From the NCBI GenBank assembly GCA_947624635.1, contig CANQLF010000004.1:1-22848 (forward strand): a DNA stretch of 22,848 nt, given 5' to 3'. The stretch's first letter is position 1, and each line of letters begins with the position of its first letter. Both the position numbers and the translations under genes were made by a program. The stretch comes from an uncultured Bacilli bacterium (lineage in GTDB: Bacteria > Bacillota_I > Bacilli_A > RF39 > UBA660). The notes under the pieces are model-generated. The model worked only from the letters and a program-made list of their open reading frames with translations, made no database searches and was not told the origin of the DNA. Positions 15,342 to 22,196 of this stretch are shown here, one piece after another.

Positions 15342-15370
15342 ATTATAACGTATATATGTTCTTTTGTCAA
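15342..15370 (-). promoter_or_regulatory. Full-consensus promoter of BRO copy 1
   Basis: On the minus strand, TTGACA (15370-15365), a 17-base spacer and TATAAT (15347-15342). This is a perfect housekeeping-sigma promoter, so the gene should be strongly transcribed unless repressed. Confidence 0.88.
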
Positions 15371-15413
15371 ATGATTAAATGTTTTTTATAAAAAAATTTG
15401 TTAATGTTTATCC

Positions 15414-15443
15414 TTGACAACTTAACTTCAAAAATGATAAATT
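15414..15443 (+). promoter_or_regulatory. Promoter of the DUF2798 leader and operon
   Basis: TTGACA (15414-15419), an 18-base spacer, and TAAATT (15438-15443) preceded by TGA. The predicted start is near 15450, just at the beginning of the structured leader. Confidence 0.65.
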
Positions 15444-15450
15444 AGGTTAG

Positions 15451-15540
15451 GTAAGTTATTTACTCGGCACATGTAGAGCTAAAAGCTCGTAAATCTGATT
15501 ACGGCATATAACTAATCAGATTGCATGTGTCTTTTTGTTT
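15451..15540 (+). ncRNA. Structured 5' leader, three-way junction, possible cis-regulatory RNA
   Basis: The leader folds by eye into a compact three-way junction. P1 pairs 15466-15474 with 15523-15531 (nine pairs including CACATG/CATGTG). P2 is GAGCT/AGCTC (15476-15480 and 15484-15488, loop AAA). P3 is ten perfect pairs (15492-15501 and 15513-15522) with an 11-base loop holding ATAAC. A small 5' hairpin GTAA/TTAC (15451-15463) has loop GTTAT, complementary to that ATAAC, so a kissing loop is possible. The 3' strand of P1 runs straight into TTTTTGTTT, so it may act as a terminator. AAAGGAGG and ATG 15560 follow. I do not match it to a known riboswitch class; a tRNA-like fold lacking the T arm is another reading. 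Confidence 0.5.
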
Positions 15541-15559
15541 GCAGTAAAGGAGGTGCATT

Positions 15560-16060
15560 ATGTCTAAAAAACAACATTTATTATTCGCACTAATAACAGT
15601 ATTAATTACTGTTCCATGTTTCGTATTTTATTGTTCATCATATGAAGCTGGTGGTTTTAATGTCAATGTTATAAAAAATTCACTTATATTTATTCCAATA
15701 GAATTTGTCTTGGCATATTTAAGCGAAATATTTGTAGGAAGTCCACTAGCTATGAAAATAACTAATAAAGCTATTAATCCTAAAAAATGTGAACCATTTA
15801 TATTTGAACTTATATATATATCTTCAACAGTTCTTATAATGTGTCCATTAATGAGTTTTTTAGCAACCATTTTATATAATGGCATCATTGGAGTAGTTAT
15901 GAATGGATTACCGTTAAATAATTTTTTAATTAACTTTATTCCATATTGGTTACAAAAGATAGTTTTAAACTTCCCATTTGCTTTATTATCACAAATATTC
16001 TTTATACAACCTGTTGTAAGAATTATATTTGGTAAAATAAATAAAGTTAAAAATGCATAA
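15560..16060 (+). CDS. DUF2798-family membrane protein
   Basis: 166 residues with about four hydrophobic segments: ~8-26 (LLFALITVLITVPCFVFY), ~40-60, ~85-110 and ~140-160. The paired pattern (NSLIFIPIEFVLAYLSEIFVG early and NFPFALLSQIFFIQPVVRIIFG late) is the internal repeat typical of DUF2798 proteins. No biochemical role is established for the family. The start has a strong RBS (AAAGGAGG, 15546-15553). The gene is preceded by the structured leader, which suggests that its expression answers to a signal. It is followed 14 bases later by a tiny ORF, in an apparent two-gene operon. Confidence 0.75.
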   Translation: MSKKQHLLFALITVLITVPCFVFYCSSYEAGGFNVNVIKNSLIFIPIEFVLAYLSEIFVGSPLAMKITNKAINPKKCEPFIFELIYISSTVLIMCPLMSFLATILYNGIIGVVMNGLPLNNFLINFIPYWLQKIVLNFPFALLSQIFFIQPVVRIIFGKINKVKNA

Positions 16061-16074
16061 AAGAGGTGATGATA

Positions 16075-16275
16075 ATGGATAATTTAACAAAAAGTTCTAA
16101 AGAATTAAAATTAATGAGGGAAATGTTATCAGGTAATATATCTTTTAATGATAAAAAAATAAATGAATTACGAAAGATACAATCATTAATTCATCCATAT
16201 AAAGATAATTACGAACAAAAAAGAAATAAAATTTTAAAAGAAAAACAAAAAATGATTTCAATACTTTATAAATAA
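16075..16275 (+). CDS. Small charged helical protein, unknown
   Basis: 66 residues from ATG 16075, chosen because AGAGGT (16062-16067) lies at normal distance; the GTG at 16066 and ATG at 16069 are too close. The sequence is rich in Lys, Glu and Asn and predicted helical (SSKELKLMREMLSG, KKINELRKIQSL, KRNKILKEKQKMISIL), with no membrane segment and no cysteine. I do not recognise the family. It is linked to the DUF2798 gene by position and followed at once by a terminator, which supports a real short gene rather than a chance frame. Confidence 0.6.
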   Translation: MDNLTKSSKELKLMREMLSGNISFNDKKINELRKIQSLIHPYKDNYEQKRNKILKEKQKMISILYK

Positions 16276-16298
16276 AACGACGAAGCCTCGCCGTTTTT
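16274..16298. terminator. Bidirectional terminator between convergent genes
   Basis: AAAACGACGA (16274-16283) pairs with TCGCCGTTTT (16288-16297) with one mismatch around AGCC. A T run follows on the plus strand and TTTTATTT on the minus strand. It serves both the small ORF and the LemA-like gene. Confidence 0.85.
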
Positions 16299-16854
16299 AT
16301 AATTTAAAATCATTTACATCATCATCAGTCATATCTTTTCCATCAAAGAAAGGTTTTTCCTTATACCTATTTACCATTGCAATTAAATTAGATGGGAAAG
16401 TTCTAACTAATTTATTATATTCAGTAATATTGGAATTATAATATTCTTCGTAATAAGTTAAATTATCTTCAATTTCAGTTAAACTTTTATCAATTTCAAC
16501 AAATGATTCACTTTTTAATAATTCTTTATGTTCTTCTTTAATCTTATAAAACTCATTCATTGGATCTACTAGTTTACGATTTAATTCAAAACTAGAAAAT
16601 TTTCTAGATCTCATTTTGACAATCTCAGGAAATAATTCTTCTTTAATATCAGTATTACCCTTAATAACATTAATTGATTTACTCAAATTGTCAAATTTAT
16701 CTCTTATAGAATTATCAATATAACTTTCTACTTCATTTATCCTAATAATAAGAGATTGAAAATCATTGTAAATATTTACATAATAAATACCTATTAATCC
16801 AGCAATAATAATTAATAGAAGTAGAATTAAAAGAAAAGTACTCAATACAATCAC
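16297..16854 (-). CDS. LemA-family protein (stand-alone)
   Basis: About 182-185 residues. There is one N-terminal membrane helix (LSTFLLILLLLIIIAGLIGIYYV), then a long helical domain with the LemA layout: IRINEVESYIDNSIRDKFDNLSKSI, a middle NPM-like EFYKIKEE region, and YYNSNITEYNKLVRTFPSNLIAMV near the end. That last stretch parallels YYNAVVRLYNNKVEMFPSNLLA in the LemA-DUF2207 fusion at 10158. The start is uncertain: GTG 16854 has no clear RBS, and TTG 16845 is nine bases further in, with GAGTG upstream. The usual first LemA motif (QLKRRYDLIPN) is degenerate here, so this is a divergent member. The role is unknown, probably envelope-related. Confidence 0.82.
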   Translation of the reverse strand: MIVLSTFLLILLLLIIIAGLIGIYYVNIYNDFQSLIIRINEVESYIDNSIRDKFDNLSKSINVIKGNTDIKEELFPEIVKMRSRKFSSFELNRKLVDPMNEFYKIKEEHKELLKSESFVEIDKSLTEIEDNLTYYEEYYNSNITEYNKLVRTFPSNLIAMVNRYKEKPFFDGKDMTDDDVNDFKL

Positions 16855-16872
16855 TCATTTCTAATCTATTTG

Positions 16873-16881
16873 ATTATACCA
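16873..16881 (-). promoter_or_regulatory. Extended -10 promoter of the LemA-like gene
   Basis: TGG-TATAAT on the minus strand (16881-16873), about 20 bases before the start region. Confidence 0.6.
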
Positions 16882-16908
16882 AAATAAAAAGATTACCGCA
16901 AGTAATCC
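16882..16908 (-). terminator. Terminator of the DUF378 gene
   Basis: On the minus strand, GATTAC/GTAATC (16907-16902 and 16896-16891) with a five-base loop, then TTTTTATTTT. It directly abuts the promoter of the LemA-like gene. Confidence 0.8.
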
Positions 16909-16909
16909 T

Positions 16910-17107
16910 TTAATCTAAATCTTTAAATAATAAACCTATATTGATTATACCAGCAATTCCTACTAATGTATAAACAATTCTAGATAACATAGCATCCATG
17001 CCTCCAAATAAAGTTGCGACTAAATCAAATTGGAATAAACCTATAAGTCCCCAATTTATCGCACCGATAATTGTTAGAACAAGTGCGCATTTTTGTAATA
17101 TATTCAT
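16910..17107 (-). CDS. DUF378 (YuzA-like) small membrane protein
   Basis: 65 residues, two membrane helices (~6-24 and ~41-61). The family signature IIGAINWGLIGLFQFDLVA is complete, and RIVYTLVGIAGI follows as in YuzA. The function is unknown; it probably sits wholly in the cytoplasmic membrane. The RBS GGAGG (17116-17112) is strong. It is transcribed on its own, with a terminator directly after the stop and a TATAAA-type -10 upstream near 17130. Confidence 0.92.
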   Translation of the reverse strand: MNILQKCALVLTIIGAINWGLIGLFQFDLVATLFGGMDAMLSRIVYTLVGIAGIINIGLLFKDLD

Positions 17108-17182
17108 GTTCTTCCTCCTTCGTTAACTATTTATATGCTTTCCAAAAAAAATTATTTTATACATAATTGTAAAAATTACCCA

Positions 17183-17188
17183 TATAAT
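17183..17188 (+). promoter_or_regulatory. -10 box of the lipoprotein gene
   Basis: TATAAT at 17183-17188, 32 bases before the GTG start. No good -35 is seen. On the other strand this ~110-base region must also hold the DUF378 promoter. Confidence 0.5.
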
Positions 17189-17219
17189 TTATTGAAAAAA
17201 AAAATATTGAGGTGAGAAA

Positions 17220-18221
17220 GTGAAAAAATATGTTTTAGCATTAATGCTTTTGTGTTCAGTTTTTTTAGTAGGTTGTGGTAAAACAACAGAAAGTGATGTT
17301 GTAAAAGACATAAGTAAAAATGTAAATAAATCTAATGGATATTATCTAGAAGGAGAAATGCAAATAATAAATAATGAAGATACTTATACTTATGATGTTG
17401 AAGTATCATATCAAAAGGATGATAAATATAGAGTAAGTCTTACAAATACATCCAATAATCATGAACAAATAATTTTAAAAAATTCAGAAGGAACTTATGT
17501 TTTAACACCAGCACTTAATAAAAGCTTTAAATTTCAAAGTGATTGGCCATACAATAATTCACAAGTTTATTTATTACAATCTTTAATTAATGATTTAGAT
17601 AGTGATAAAGATAAAACATTTGAAGAAAAAGATGGAATGTATTTATTAAAAACTAAAGTTAATTATCCTAATAATAGTAATCTAGTAAATCAAATAATAT
17701 ATATAGATAAAGGAATGAACTTTAAAGAAGTACATGTATTAGATGAAAGTGGAATTCCTCAAATAAAGATGAAATTTAATAAAATAGATATGAAAGCAAC
17801 ATTTGATAAAAATCATTTTGCGCTAAATGAAAATTTAAAAAGTTCAAAAACTGAAGAAGAAACATTTAAACCTGTAAGTAAAATTGAAGATACAATTTAT
17901 CCTATGTATATGCCTAATGATACACATTTAGTTAGTGAAGATGTAGTTAATAAAGATGAAGGTGAAAGACTTATATTAACATTTGAAGGTGAAAATCCAT
18001 TCATGTTAGTTGAAGAAACTGCATCAGTTGCAGAAGAATCAGAAATAATTCCTGTAGTAGGTGAGCCATTAATTTTAACAGATACAGTTGCAGCTGTTAC
18101 AGATACATCTATAAGTTGGGTAAGTAATGGAATAGAATACTACATTGCATCAGATGTAATAGCTCAAGATGAATTAGTTAATATTGCTCGTTCTTTAAGT
18201 GTTTCTGCACTAGAAAAGTAG
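17220..18221 (+). CDS. LolA-like lipoprotein
   Basis: 333 residues with a lipoprotein signal: KK-YVLALMLLCSVFLVGC, with Cys19 as the lipid-modified residue. Residues ~40-200 match the LolA/YdcC-type fold (GYYLEGEMQIINNEDTYTYD, GTYVLTPALNKSFKF, DKGMNFKEVHVLDESGIPQIKMKF). The last ~60 residues (SISWVSNGIEYYIAS...LVNIARSL) resemble DUF4367-type tails. Anchored outside the membrane, it may bind hydrophobic ligands. The start is GTG because the signal peptide must begin there; AGGTGAG lies just upstream. Its last 24 bases, from the codons for SVSALEK to the stop, are also the beginning of the ~122-bp repeat copied again at 19202. Confidence 0.88.
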   Translation: MKKYVLALMLLCSVFLVGCGKTTESDVVKDISKNVNKSNGYYLEGEMQIINNEDTYTYDVEVSYQKDDKYRVSLTNTSNNHEQIILKNSEGTYVLTPALNKSFKFQSDWPYNNSQVYLLQSLINDLDSDKDKTFEEKDGMYLLKTKVNYPNNSNLVNQIIYIDKGMNFKEVHVLDESGIPQIKMKFNKIDMKATFDKNHFALNENLKSSKTEEETFKPVSKIEDTIYPMYMPNDTHLVSEDVVNKDEGERLILTFEGENPFMLVEETASVAEESEIIPVVGEPLILTDTVAAVTDTSISWVSNGIEYYIASDVIAQDELVNIARSLSVSALEK

Positions 18222-18320
18222 ATTTTATATCTATTTTTTTCTTTTTTTAAAATTAATTTTAAATTAACTTGCATTATAAACAAATGTTTGATATAATTAG
18301 TTTAGGAGGTAATGTGTATG
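18198..18320 (+). repeat. ~122-bp direct repeat, copy A: gene end, terminator, promoter, RBS, start
   Basis: Near-identical to 19202-19323; I see one C/T change, one T/A change and a few T-run differences. In order it holds the last codons and TAG of the lipoprotein, a small terminator (TAGAT/ATCTA then T7-C-T7), and a promoter with TTGCAT (18269-18274), 17 bases and TGA-TATAAT (18289-18297). Then come AGGAGG (18304-18309) and ATG 18318. It therefore drives the KilA-N gene. Confidence 0.93.
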
Positions 18321-19184
18321 AATAATGAAGTTATGACAACAATGAATGTTAATGATAATGACGTAAAAGTAATAAGAGTTGATAATGAAGATTACATTTC
18401 ATTAACTGATTTAGCAAGATATAAAAATAAAGATAATCCAGGAGATGTTATTATAAAATGGATGAGTAATAAAAGTTCATTTGACTTTTACTCATTATGG
18501 GAAGAGTTATTTAATGATCATTTTAAACTAGCGGAATCCCGCGAGTTTAAAATGGACTCTGCAAGTCAATCATTTACTATGAGTCCATCAAGATGGATCA
18601 ATTTAACTAACTCTAAAGGCTTTATAAGTAAAAGAGGAAAATATGGTGGTGGAACTTTTGCACATCCAGATATTGCTTTGGAATTTGCATCGTGGATTGA
18701 TCCTGCTTTTAAATTATATTTAATAAGAGAATTTGAAAGGCTTAAAAAAGATGAAAGCTATCAAAGTGAAGTAGAATGGTCTGTTCGTAGAATGTTATCA
18801 AAGACAAATTATAAAATTCATACTAACAGCATAAAAGAGAACATAGTACCAAAGCTTACTGAAAAACAAAAGAAATTTGTTTATGCTGATGAAGCGGATG
18901 TAATAAATGTTGCTTTATTTGGTATAACTGCTAAAGAATGGAGAGAAGAAAATCCAAATTTACAAGGTAATGTTAGAGATTACACTGATATTTTACATTT
19001 GGTAATATTAAGTAATTTGGAAGTATTAAATGCAAATATGATTGATAATAATATTCCACAAAAAGAAAGATTAGAAAGATTAAATAATATTGCTATTAAG
19101 GAGTTAAATATATTAATAGAAGATAATAATATTAAGACTATTCAAAATTTTGATTCAAGAAAACAAATAATAGATATTATGTAA
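18318..19184 (+). CDS. KilA-N domain protein
   Basis: 288 residues from ATG 18318 (eight bases after AGGAGG; the ATG at 18312 is too close). The N-terminal ~155 residues are a KilA-N DNA-binding domain: VDNEDYISLTDLARYKN, VIIKWMSNKSSFDFYSLWE, then SPSRWINLTNSKGFIS, RGKYGGGTFAHPDIALEFASWIDP and FKLYLIREFERLK. The C-terminal ~130 residues are a second region (LTEKQKKFVYADEADVINVALFGITAKEW...), common in bacterial KilA-N proteins. KilA-N and BRO-N are related viral-type DNA-binding modules often linked with antirepression. There are no phage structural genes nearby. It lies between two copies of the ~122-bp repeat, so it looks like an inserted unit. Confidence 0.93.
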   Translation: MNNEVMTTMNVNDNDVKVIRVDNEDYISLTDLARYKNKDNPGDVIIKWMSNKSSFDFYSLWEELFNDHFKLAESREFKMDSASQSFTMSPSRWINLTNSKGFISKRGKYGGGTFAHPDIALEFASWIDPAFKLYLIREFERLKKDESYQSEVEWSVRRMLSKTNYKIHTNSIKENIVPKLTEKQKKFVYADEADVINVALFGITAKEWREENPNLQGNVRDYTDILHLVILSNLEVLNANMIDNNIPQKERLERLNNIAIKELNILIEDNNIKTIQNFDSRKQIIDIM

Positions 19185-19201
19185 TATTAAAAATTTTAAA
19201 T

Positions 19202-19323
19202 AGTGTTTCAGCACTAGAAAAGTAGATTTTATATCTATTTTTCTTTTTTTTAAAATTAATTTTAAATTAACTTGTATTATAAACAAATGTTTGATATAAT
19301 TAGTTTAGGAGGTAATGTGTATG
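19202..19323 (+). repeat. ~122-bp direct repeat, copy B
   Basis: Begins 17 bases after the KilA-N stop. It still carries the lipoprotein's last codons (for SVSALEK and TAG), which are meaningless here because no frame leads into them. Terminator, promoter (TTGTAT, 17 bases, TGA-TATAAT), AGGAGG (19307-19312) and ATG 19321 follow and drive the BRO gene. The stranded codons show that copy B was copied from the lipoprotein end, not the reverse. Confidence 0.93.
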
Positions 19324-20193
19324 AATCAAGATAAAATGTATTTAATTAATAAATTGTTTAATAATAAGACAATAAGAACAGTATGGGATAAAGATGAAGA
19401 AAAATATTATGTTAGTGTTGTTGATGTAGTAGGTGCGATTGCTGAAAGTGATAACCCACAAGTATATTGGAGAGTTATGAAAAAAAGACTTAAAGATGAA
19501 GGAAATGAAACCGTTACAAATTGTAACGCTTTGAAATTAAAAGCTCAAGATGGCAAATATCGTTTAACAGATGTTGTAGATATCGAAGGAATGTTTAGAA
19601 TTATTGAATCTGTTCCTTCGAAGAATGCAGAACCTATAAAAATTTGGCTTGCAAGATTGGGCAAAGAAAGAATTGATGAAGTGTTTGATCCATCGATTGC
19701 CGTCCAAAGATCTATAGATTTATATAGAGCTAAAGGTTATGATGAAAAATGGATAGCAAAAAGAATAAAAGGTATTCAAGATAGAAAAGAACTTACTGAT
19801 ATTTGGGCAAATAGTGGAATAACAGAATCAAAAGAATACGCTATATTAACAAATGAAATCTATAAAGAATGGTCTGGTATGAAAGCAAATGAATATAAAG
19901 AATTCAAAGGACTTCGTAAAGAATCTTTAAAAGATAATATGTCTAATATAGAAGTAATATTATCCGATTTAGGAGAAGAAGCAACAAAAGAACTTGCCAA
20001 AGAGTATAAACCATATGGATTAGAACAAAACAAAAAAATTGCTAAAATGGGTGGCAATACTGCTAAGGTAGCTAGAGATGATTTAGAAAAGAAATTAAAA
20101 AAATCGGTAATTACAAATGAAAATAATTTAAACTATAAATATATTAATGAAAATAAGAAAATAGAAATAAGTAATTCTACATTTGTAAAGTAG
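19321..20193 (+). CDS. BRO-N family antirepressor-like protein (copy 2)
   Basis: 290 residues from ATG 19321, chosen by spacing from AGGAGG and because it then aligns with the other copy (MNQDKMYLINKLFNN against MNQNQLYIVNKIFNS). The Bro-N domain covers ~1-115 (TIRTVWDKDEEKYYVSVVDVV, LKAQDGKYRLTDVVDIEGMFR) and the conserved C-terminal region ~115-270. Differences from copy 1 cluster in ~40-70, the likely DNA-contact part, and at the extreme C-terminus. The stop TAG lies in the third copy of the lipoprotein-type terminator. The role is probably DNA binding; the target is unknown. Confidence 0.93.
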   Translation: MNQDKMYLINKLFNNKTIRTVWDKDEEKYYVSVVDVVGAIAESDNPQVYWRVMKKRLKDEGNETVTNCNALKLKAQDGKYRLTDVVDIEGMFRIIESVPSKNAEPIKIWLARLGKERIDEVFDPSIAVQRSIDLYRAKGYDEKWIAKRIKGIQDRKELTDIWANSGITESKEYAILTNEIYKEWSGMKANEYKEFKGLRKESLKDNMSNIEVILSDLGEEATKELAKEYKPYGLEQNKKIAKMGGNTAKVARDDLEKKLKKSVITNENNLNYKYINENKKIEISNSTFVK

Positions 20194-20229
20194 ATTTTAT
20201 ATCTATTTTTTTCTTTTTATGATATAATT
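20187..20229 (+). repeat. Partial copy C of the ~122-bp repeat
   Basis: Bases 20187-20218 match 18215-18246 of copy A: AAAG, TAG stop, TAGAT/ATCTA hairpin and T tract. They are followed directly by TGATATAATT, which in copies A and B lies ~45 bases further on, so copy C looks like the repeat with its middle deleted. It ends the BRO gene and supplies the -10 (TATAAT) for the next gene. Confidence 0.8.
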
Positions 20230-20247
20230 TTTATTGGTGATGTTATA

Positions 20248-20775
20248 ATGGCAAAAAGAAAAATAAAGAAAAATGCACAAAAAAATAATATTCATTATGA
20301 TAATAATAAAACATATTATAATGAACAATTAAAAAAATTAGGAATAATTATTGGAGTTTTACTTGGAATATTTATAATAATATATTTAATAATTGGTATA
20401 TTTGTTACTAAAGAAATTAAATTATTTAATAATAATGAAGAGGTTAAAGCCGAAACTACTATTCAATATAGTAAAATATTAGCTGGTGAAACATTTAGTC
20501 AAAAAGACAGTGAATATTATGTAATATTTGCAGATACAGAAAGTGTTAATTATGCTACATATCAATTATTAGTAACTAATAAAGCTGATAAAAATATTTA
20601 TACAGTAGATATGGACAACCCAATGAATCAAAAATATGTAAGTGAAGAATCTAATAAAAATGCTAATAGGGTATCAGAATTAAAAATAAAAGGAGACACT
20701 ATGATTAAAATAAGCAATAATAAAAATGTTGGATACTATGAAGGAGTAAGTTCAATACTTGCAGAATTAAAGTAA
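20248..20775 (+). CDS. Membrane-anchored protein, possible thioredoxin-like fold
   Basis: 175 residues with a basic cytoplasmic start (MAKRKIKKNAQK), one membrane helix (~31-52, LGIIIGVLLGIFIIIYLIIGIF) and an outside domain of ~120 residues. The order in that domain (YYVIFADTES, a helix, NIYTVDMDNPMNQ, then GDTMIKISNNKNVGYYEGVSSI) resembles the strand order of thioredoxin-like proteins, in which a strand-turn-strand and a final helix close the fold. There is no CxxC and no cysteine at all, so it cannot be a redox enzyme. The fold call is a weak inference. The RBS is GGTGATG. It has its own -10 and a terminator, so it is probably monocistronic. Confidence 0.65.
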   Translation: MAKRKIKKNAQKNNIHYDNNKTYYNEQLKKLGIIIGVLLGIFIIIYLIIGIFVTKEIKLFNNNEEVKAETTIQYSKILAGETFSQKDSEYYVIFADTESVNYATYQLLVTNKADKNIYTVDMDNPMNQKYVSEESNKNANRVSELKIKGDTMIKISNNKNVGYYEGVSSILAELK

Positions 20776-20796
20776 AATTTGACATAAATTTTTAAG

Positions 20797-20824
20797 CAAA
20801 ACTAAATTTTAGTTTTGTTTTTTT
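20797..20824 (+). terminator. Terminator of the membrane-anchored protein gene
   Basis: CAAAACTA (20797-20804) pairs with TAGTTTTG (20810-20817) around a five-base loop, followed by a run of seven T. Confidence 0.88.
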
Positions 20825-20887
20825 CTAATATTGTTCTAAATGTTTTAAATTTATGATATATTTATTAAGGATGATGGTGGTGAACTT

Positions 20888-22120
20888 ATGGAAGAAGAAA
20901 CACAAGAAGAAGTAAAAGAAGAAAAGAAAAAATTTATTAAAACAGATTTTAAACTTGTAGAAGTTGTAATATCAATATTAATTACAATGGTTATAGGTAT
21001 TATAATAGGATATGCAGTTACAACTAAGTTTTCATCTGCAAGTACTAAACTAGCTAAAAATGATAAGTATTTAAAAGAGTTTATAGATACATATGAAGAA
21101 ATACAAGATGAATATTATAAGGATGTGGATAAAAAAGATTTAATTAGTTATGCAATTAGTGGAATGCTTTCAGTTTTGGGTGATCCTTATTCAGTATATA
21201 TGGATGAAGATACAACAAATGATTTTAACGAAAGATTATATGGTGATTATGAAGGAATAGGTGCAGAAATATCTATGACTGAAGATGGAAAAGTTATAAT
21301 ATATAGTACGTTTAAAGATTCACCAGCTGAAAAAGCAGGACTTAAAAAAGACGACATAATATTAGAAATAGATGGTGAGAATGTAGAAGGTAAAAATAGT
21401 TCGGAAGTATCTAGCATGATTAAAACTTCTACAAAATCTGAAGTTAAAATAAAAATAAAAAGAGAAGATAAAGAATTAACTTTAACAGTTAAAAGACAAA
21501 ACATTACATTAGATTCAGTTACACATGAAATATATGAAAAAAATGGTAAAAAAATAGGTTATATTAATATAAGTATATTTGCTGCTAATTCATATTCTCA
21601 ATTTAGAAATGCAGTATTGGATTTAGAAAAATCAAAAATAGATTCACTTATAATAGACGTTAGAAATAATTCTGGAGGCTATTTAGATTCTGTTACAGAT
21701 ATGCTTAGTATGTTCCTAGAAAAGGATAGCATTATATATCAATTAGATGACAAAGGTAAAATTACTAAGAAAAAAGATGACACAAAAGAAAAGAGAAATT
21801 ATAAAGTTGCAGTTATTATAAATGAGTATAGTGCATCAGCATCAGAAATACTTGCTTCTGCATTTAAAGAAAATTACGGAGGAGAAGTTATCGGTGTACA
21901 CTCTTATGGAAAAGGTACTGTACAACAAACAAAAGAATTAAAAACTGGTGGTATGATGAAATTCACTACTCAAAAATGGTTGACGCCAAAAGGTAATTGG
22001 ATTCACGAAAAAGGTGTTGAACCAACTATAGAAGAAAAATTAAATGAAAATTATTATGAAGATCCTAAGATTGAAAATGATAATCAATTACAAAAAGCAA
22101 TGGAAATACTAGCTAAATAG
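20888..22120 (+). CDS. S41-family C-terminal processing protease (CtpA/CtpB-like)
   Basis: 410 residues. A short acidic/basic cytoplasmic head is followed by one membrane helix (~25-45), placing the enzyme outside the membrane. Residues ~115-205 are a PDZ domain (YEGIGAEISMTEDGKVIIYS, SPAEKAGLKKDDIILEIDG) that recognises substrate C-termini. The S41 core follows with IDSLIIDVRNNSGGYLD (~251-267), the catalytic serine in the SASASE motif (~315-320) and the lysine in YGKGTVQQ (Lys342). The length matches bacillar CtpA/CtpB. Substrates are unknown; in relatives they include secreted and spore-signalling proteins. The RBS GGTGGTG lies seven bases ahead of ATG 20888. The coding end is part of the terminator hairpin. 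Confidence 0.95.
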   Translation: MEEETQEEVKEEKKKFIKTDFKLVEVVISILITMVIGIIIGYAVTTKFSSASTKLAKNDKYLKEFIDTYEEIQDEYYKDVDKKDLISYAISGMLSVLGDPYSVYMDEDTTNDFNERLYGDYEGIGAEISMTEDGKVIIYSTFKDSPAEKAGLKKDDIILEIDGENVEGKNSSEVSSMIKTSTKSEVKIKIKREDKELTLTVKRQNITLDSVTHEIYEKNGKKIGYINISIFAANSYSQFRNAVLDLEKSKIDSLIIDVRNNSGGYLDSVTDMLSMFLEKDSIIYQLDDKGKITKKKDDTKEKRNYKVAVIINEYSASASEILASAFKENYGGEVIGVHSYGKGTVQQTKELKTGGMMKFTTQKWLTPKGNWIHEKGVEPTIEEKLNENYYEDPKIENDNQLQKAMEILAK

Positions 22121-22136
22121 TATTATTGCTTTTTTC
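22092..22136 (+). terminator. Long terminator reaching into the protease coding end
   Basis: Outer stem AAAAAGCAAT (22092-22101) / ATTGCTTTTT (22125-22134) and inner stem AATACTA (22105-22111) / TAGTATT (22118-22124), loop GCTAAA. The outer 3' arm supplies the U tract. The last codons and TAG stop lie inside. Confidence 0.85.
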
Positions 22137-22137
22137 T

Positions 22138-22167
22138 TTGACTTTTATTATGTAATTACGTTATAAT
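22138..22167 (+). promoter_or_regulatory. Promoter of the DUF402 gene with an inverted repeat on the -10
   Basis: TTGACT (22138-22143), an 18-base spacer and TATAAT (22162-22167). TTACGTT (22156-22162) and AACGTAA (22172-22178) form an inverted repeat around the -10, a possible operator. Confidence 0.65.
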
Positions 22168-22196
22168 AATAAACGTAAAGAAACGAGGATATTAAA

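Noticed and set aside
15466..15531. tRNA gene
   Set aside because: It has an acceptor-like stem and a D-arm-like hairpin, but no T arm (no GTTCRA), a ten-pair middle stem and no CCA; better read as a leader RNA.
14441..20193. A prophage
   Set aside because: BRO and KilA-N proteins are phage-like, but there is no integrase, terminase, capsid, tail or replication gene; housekeeping and envelope genes lie between them.
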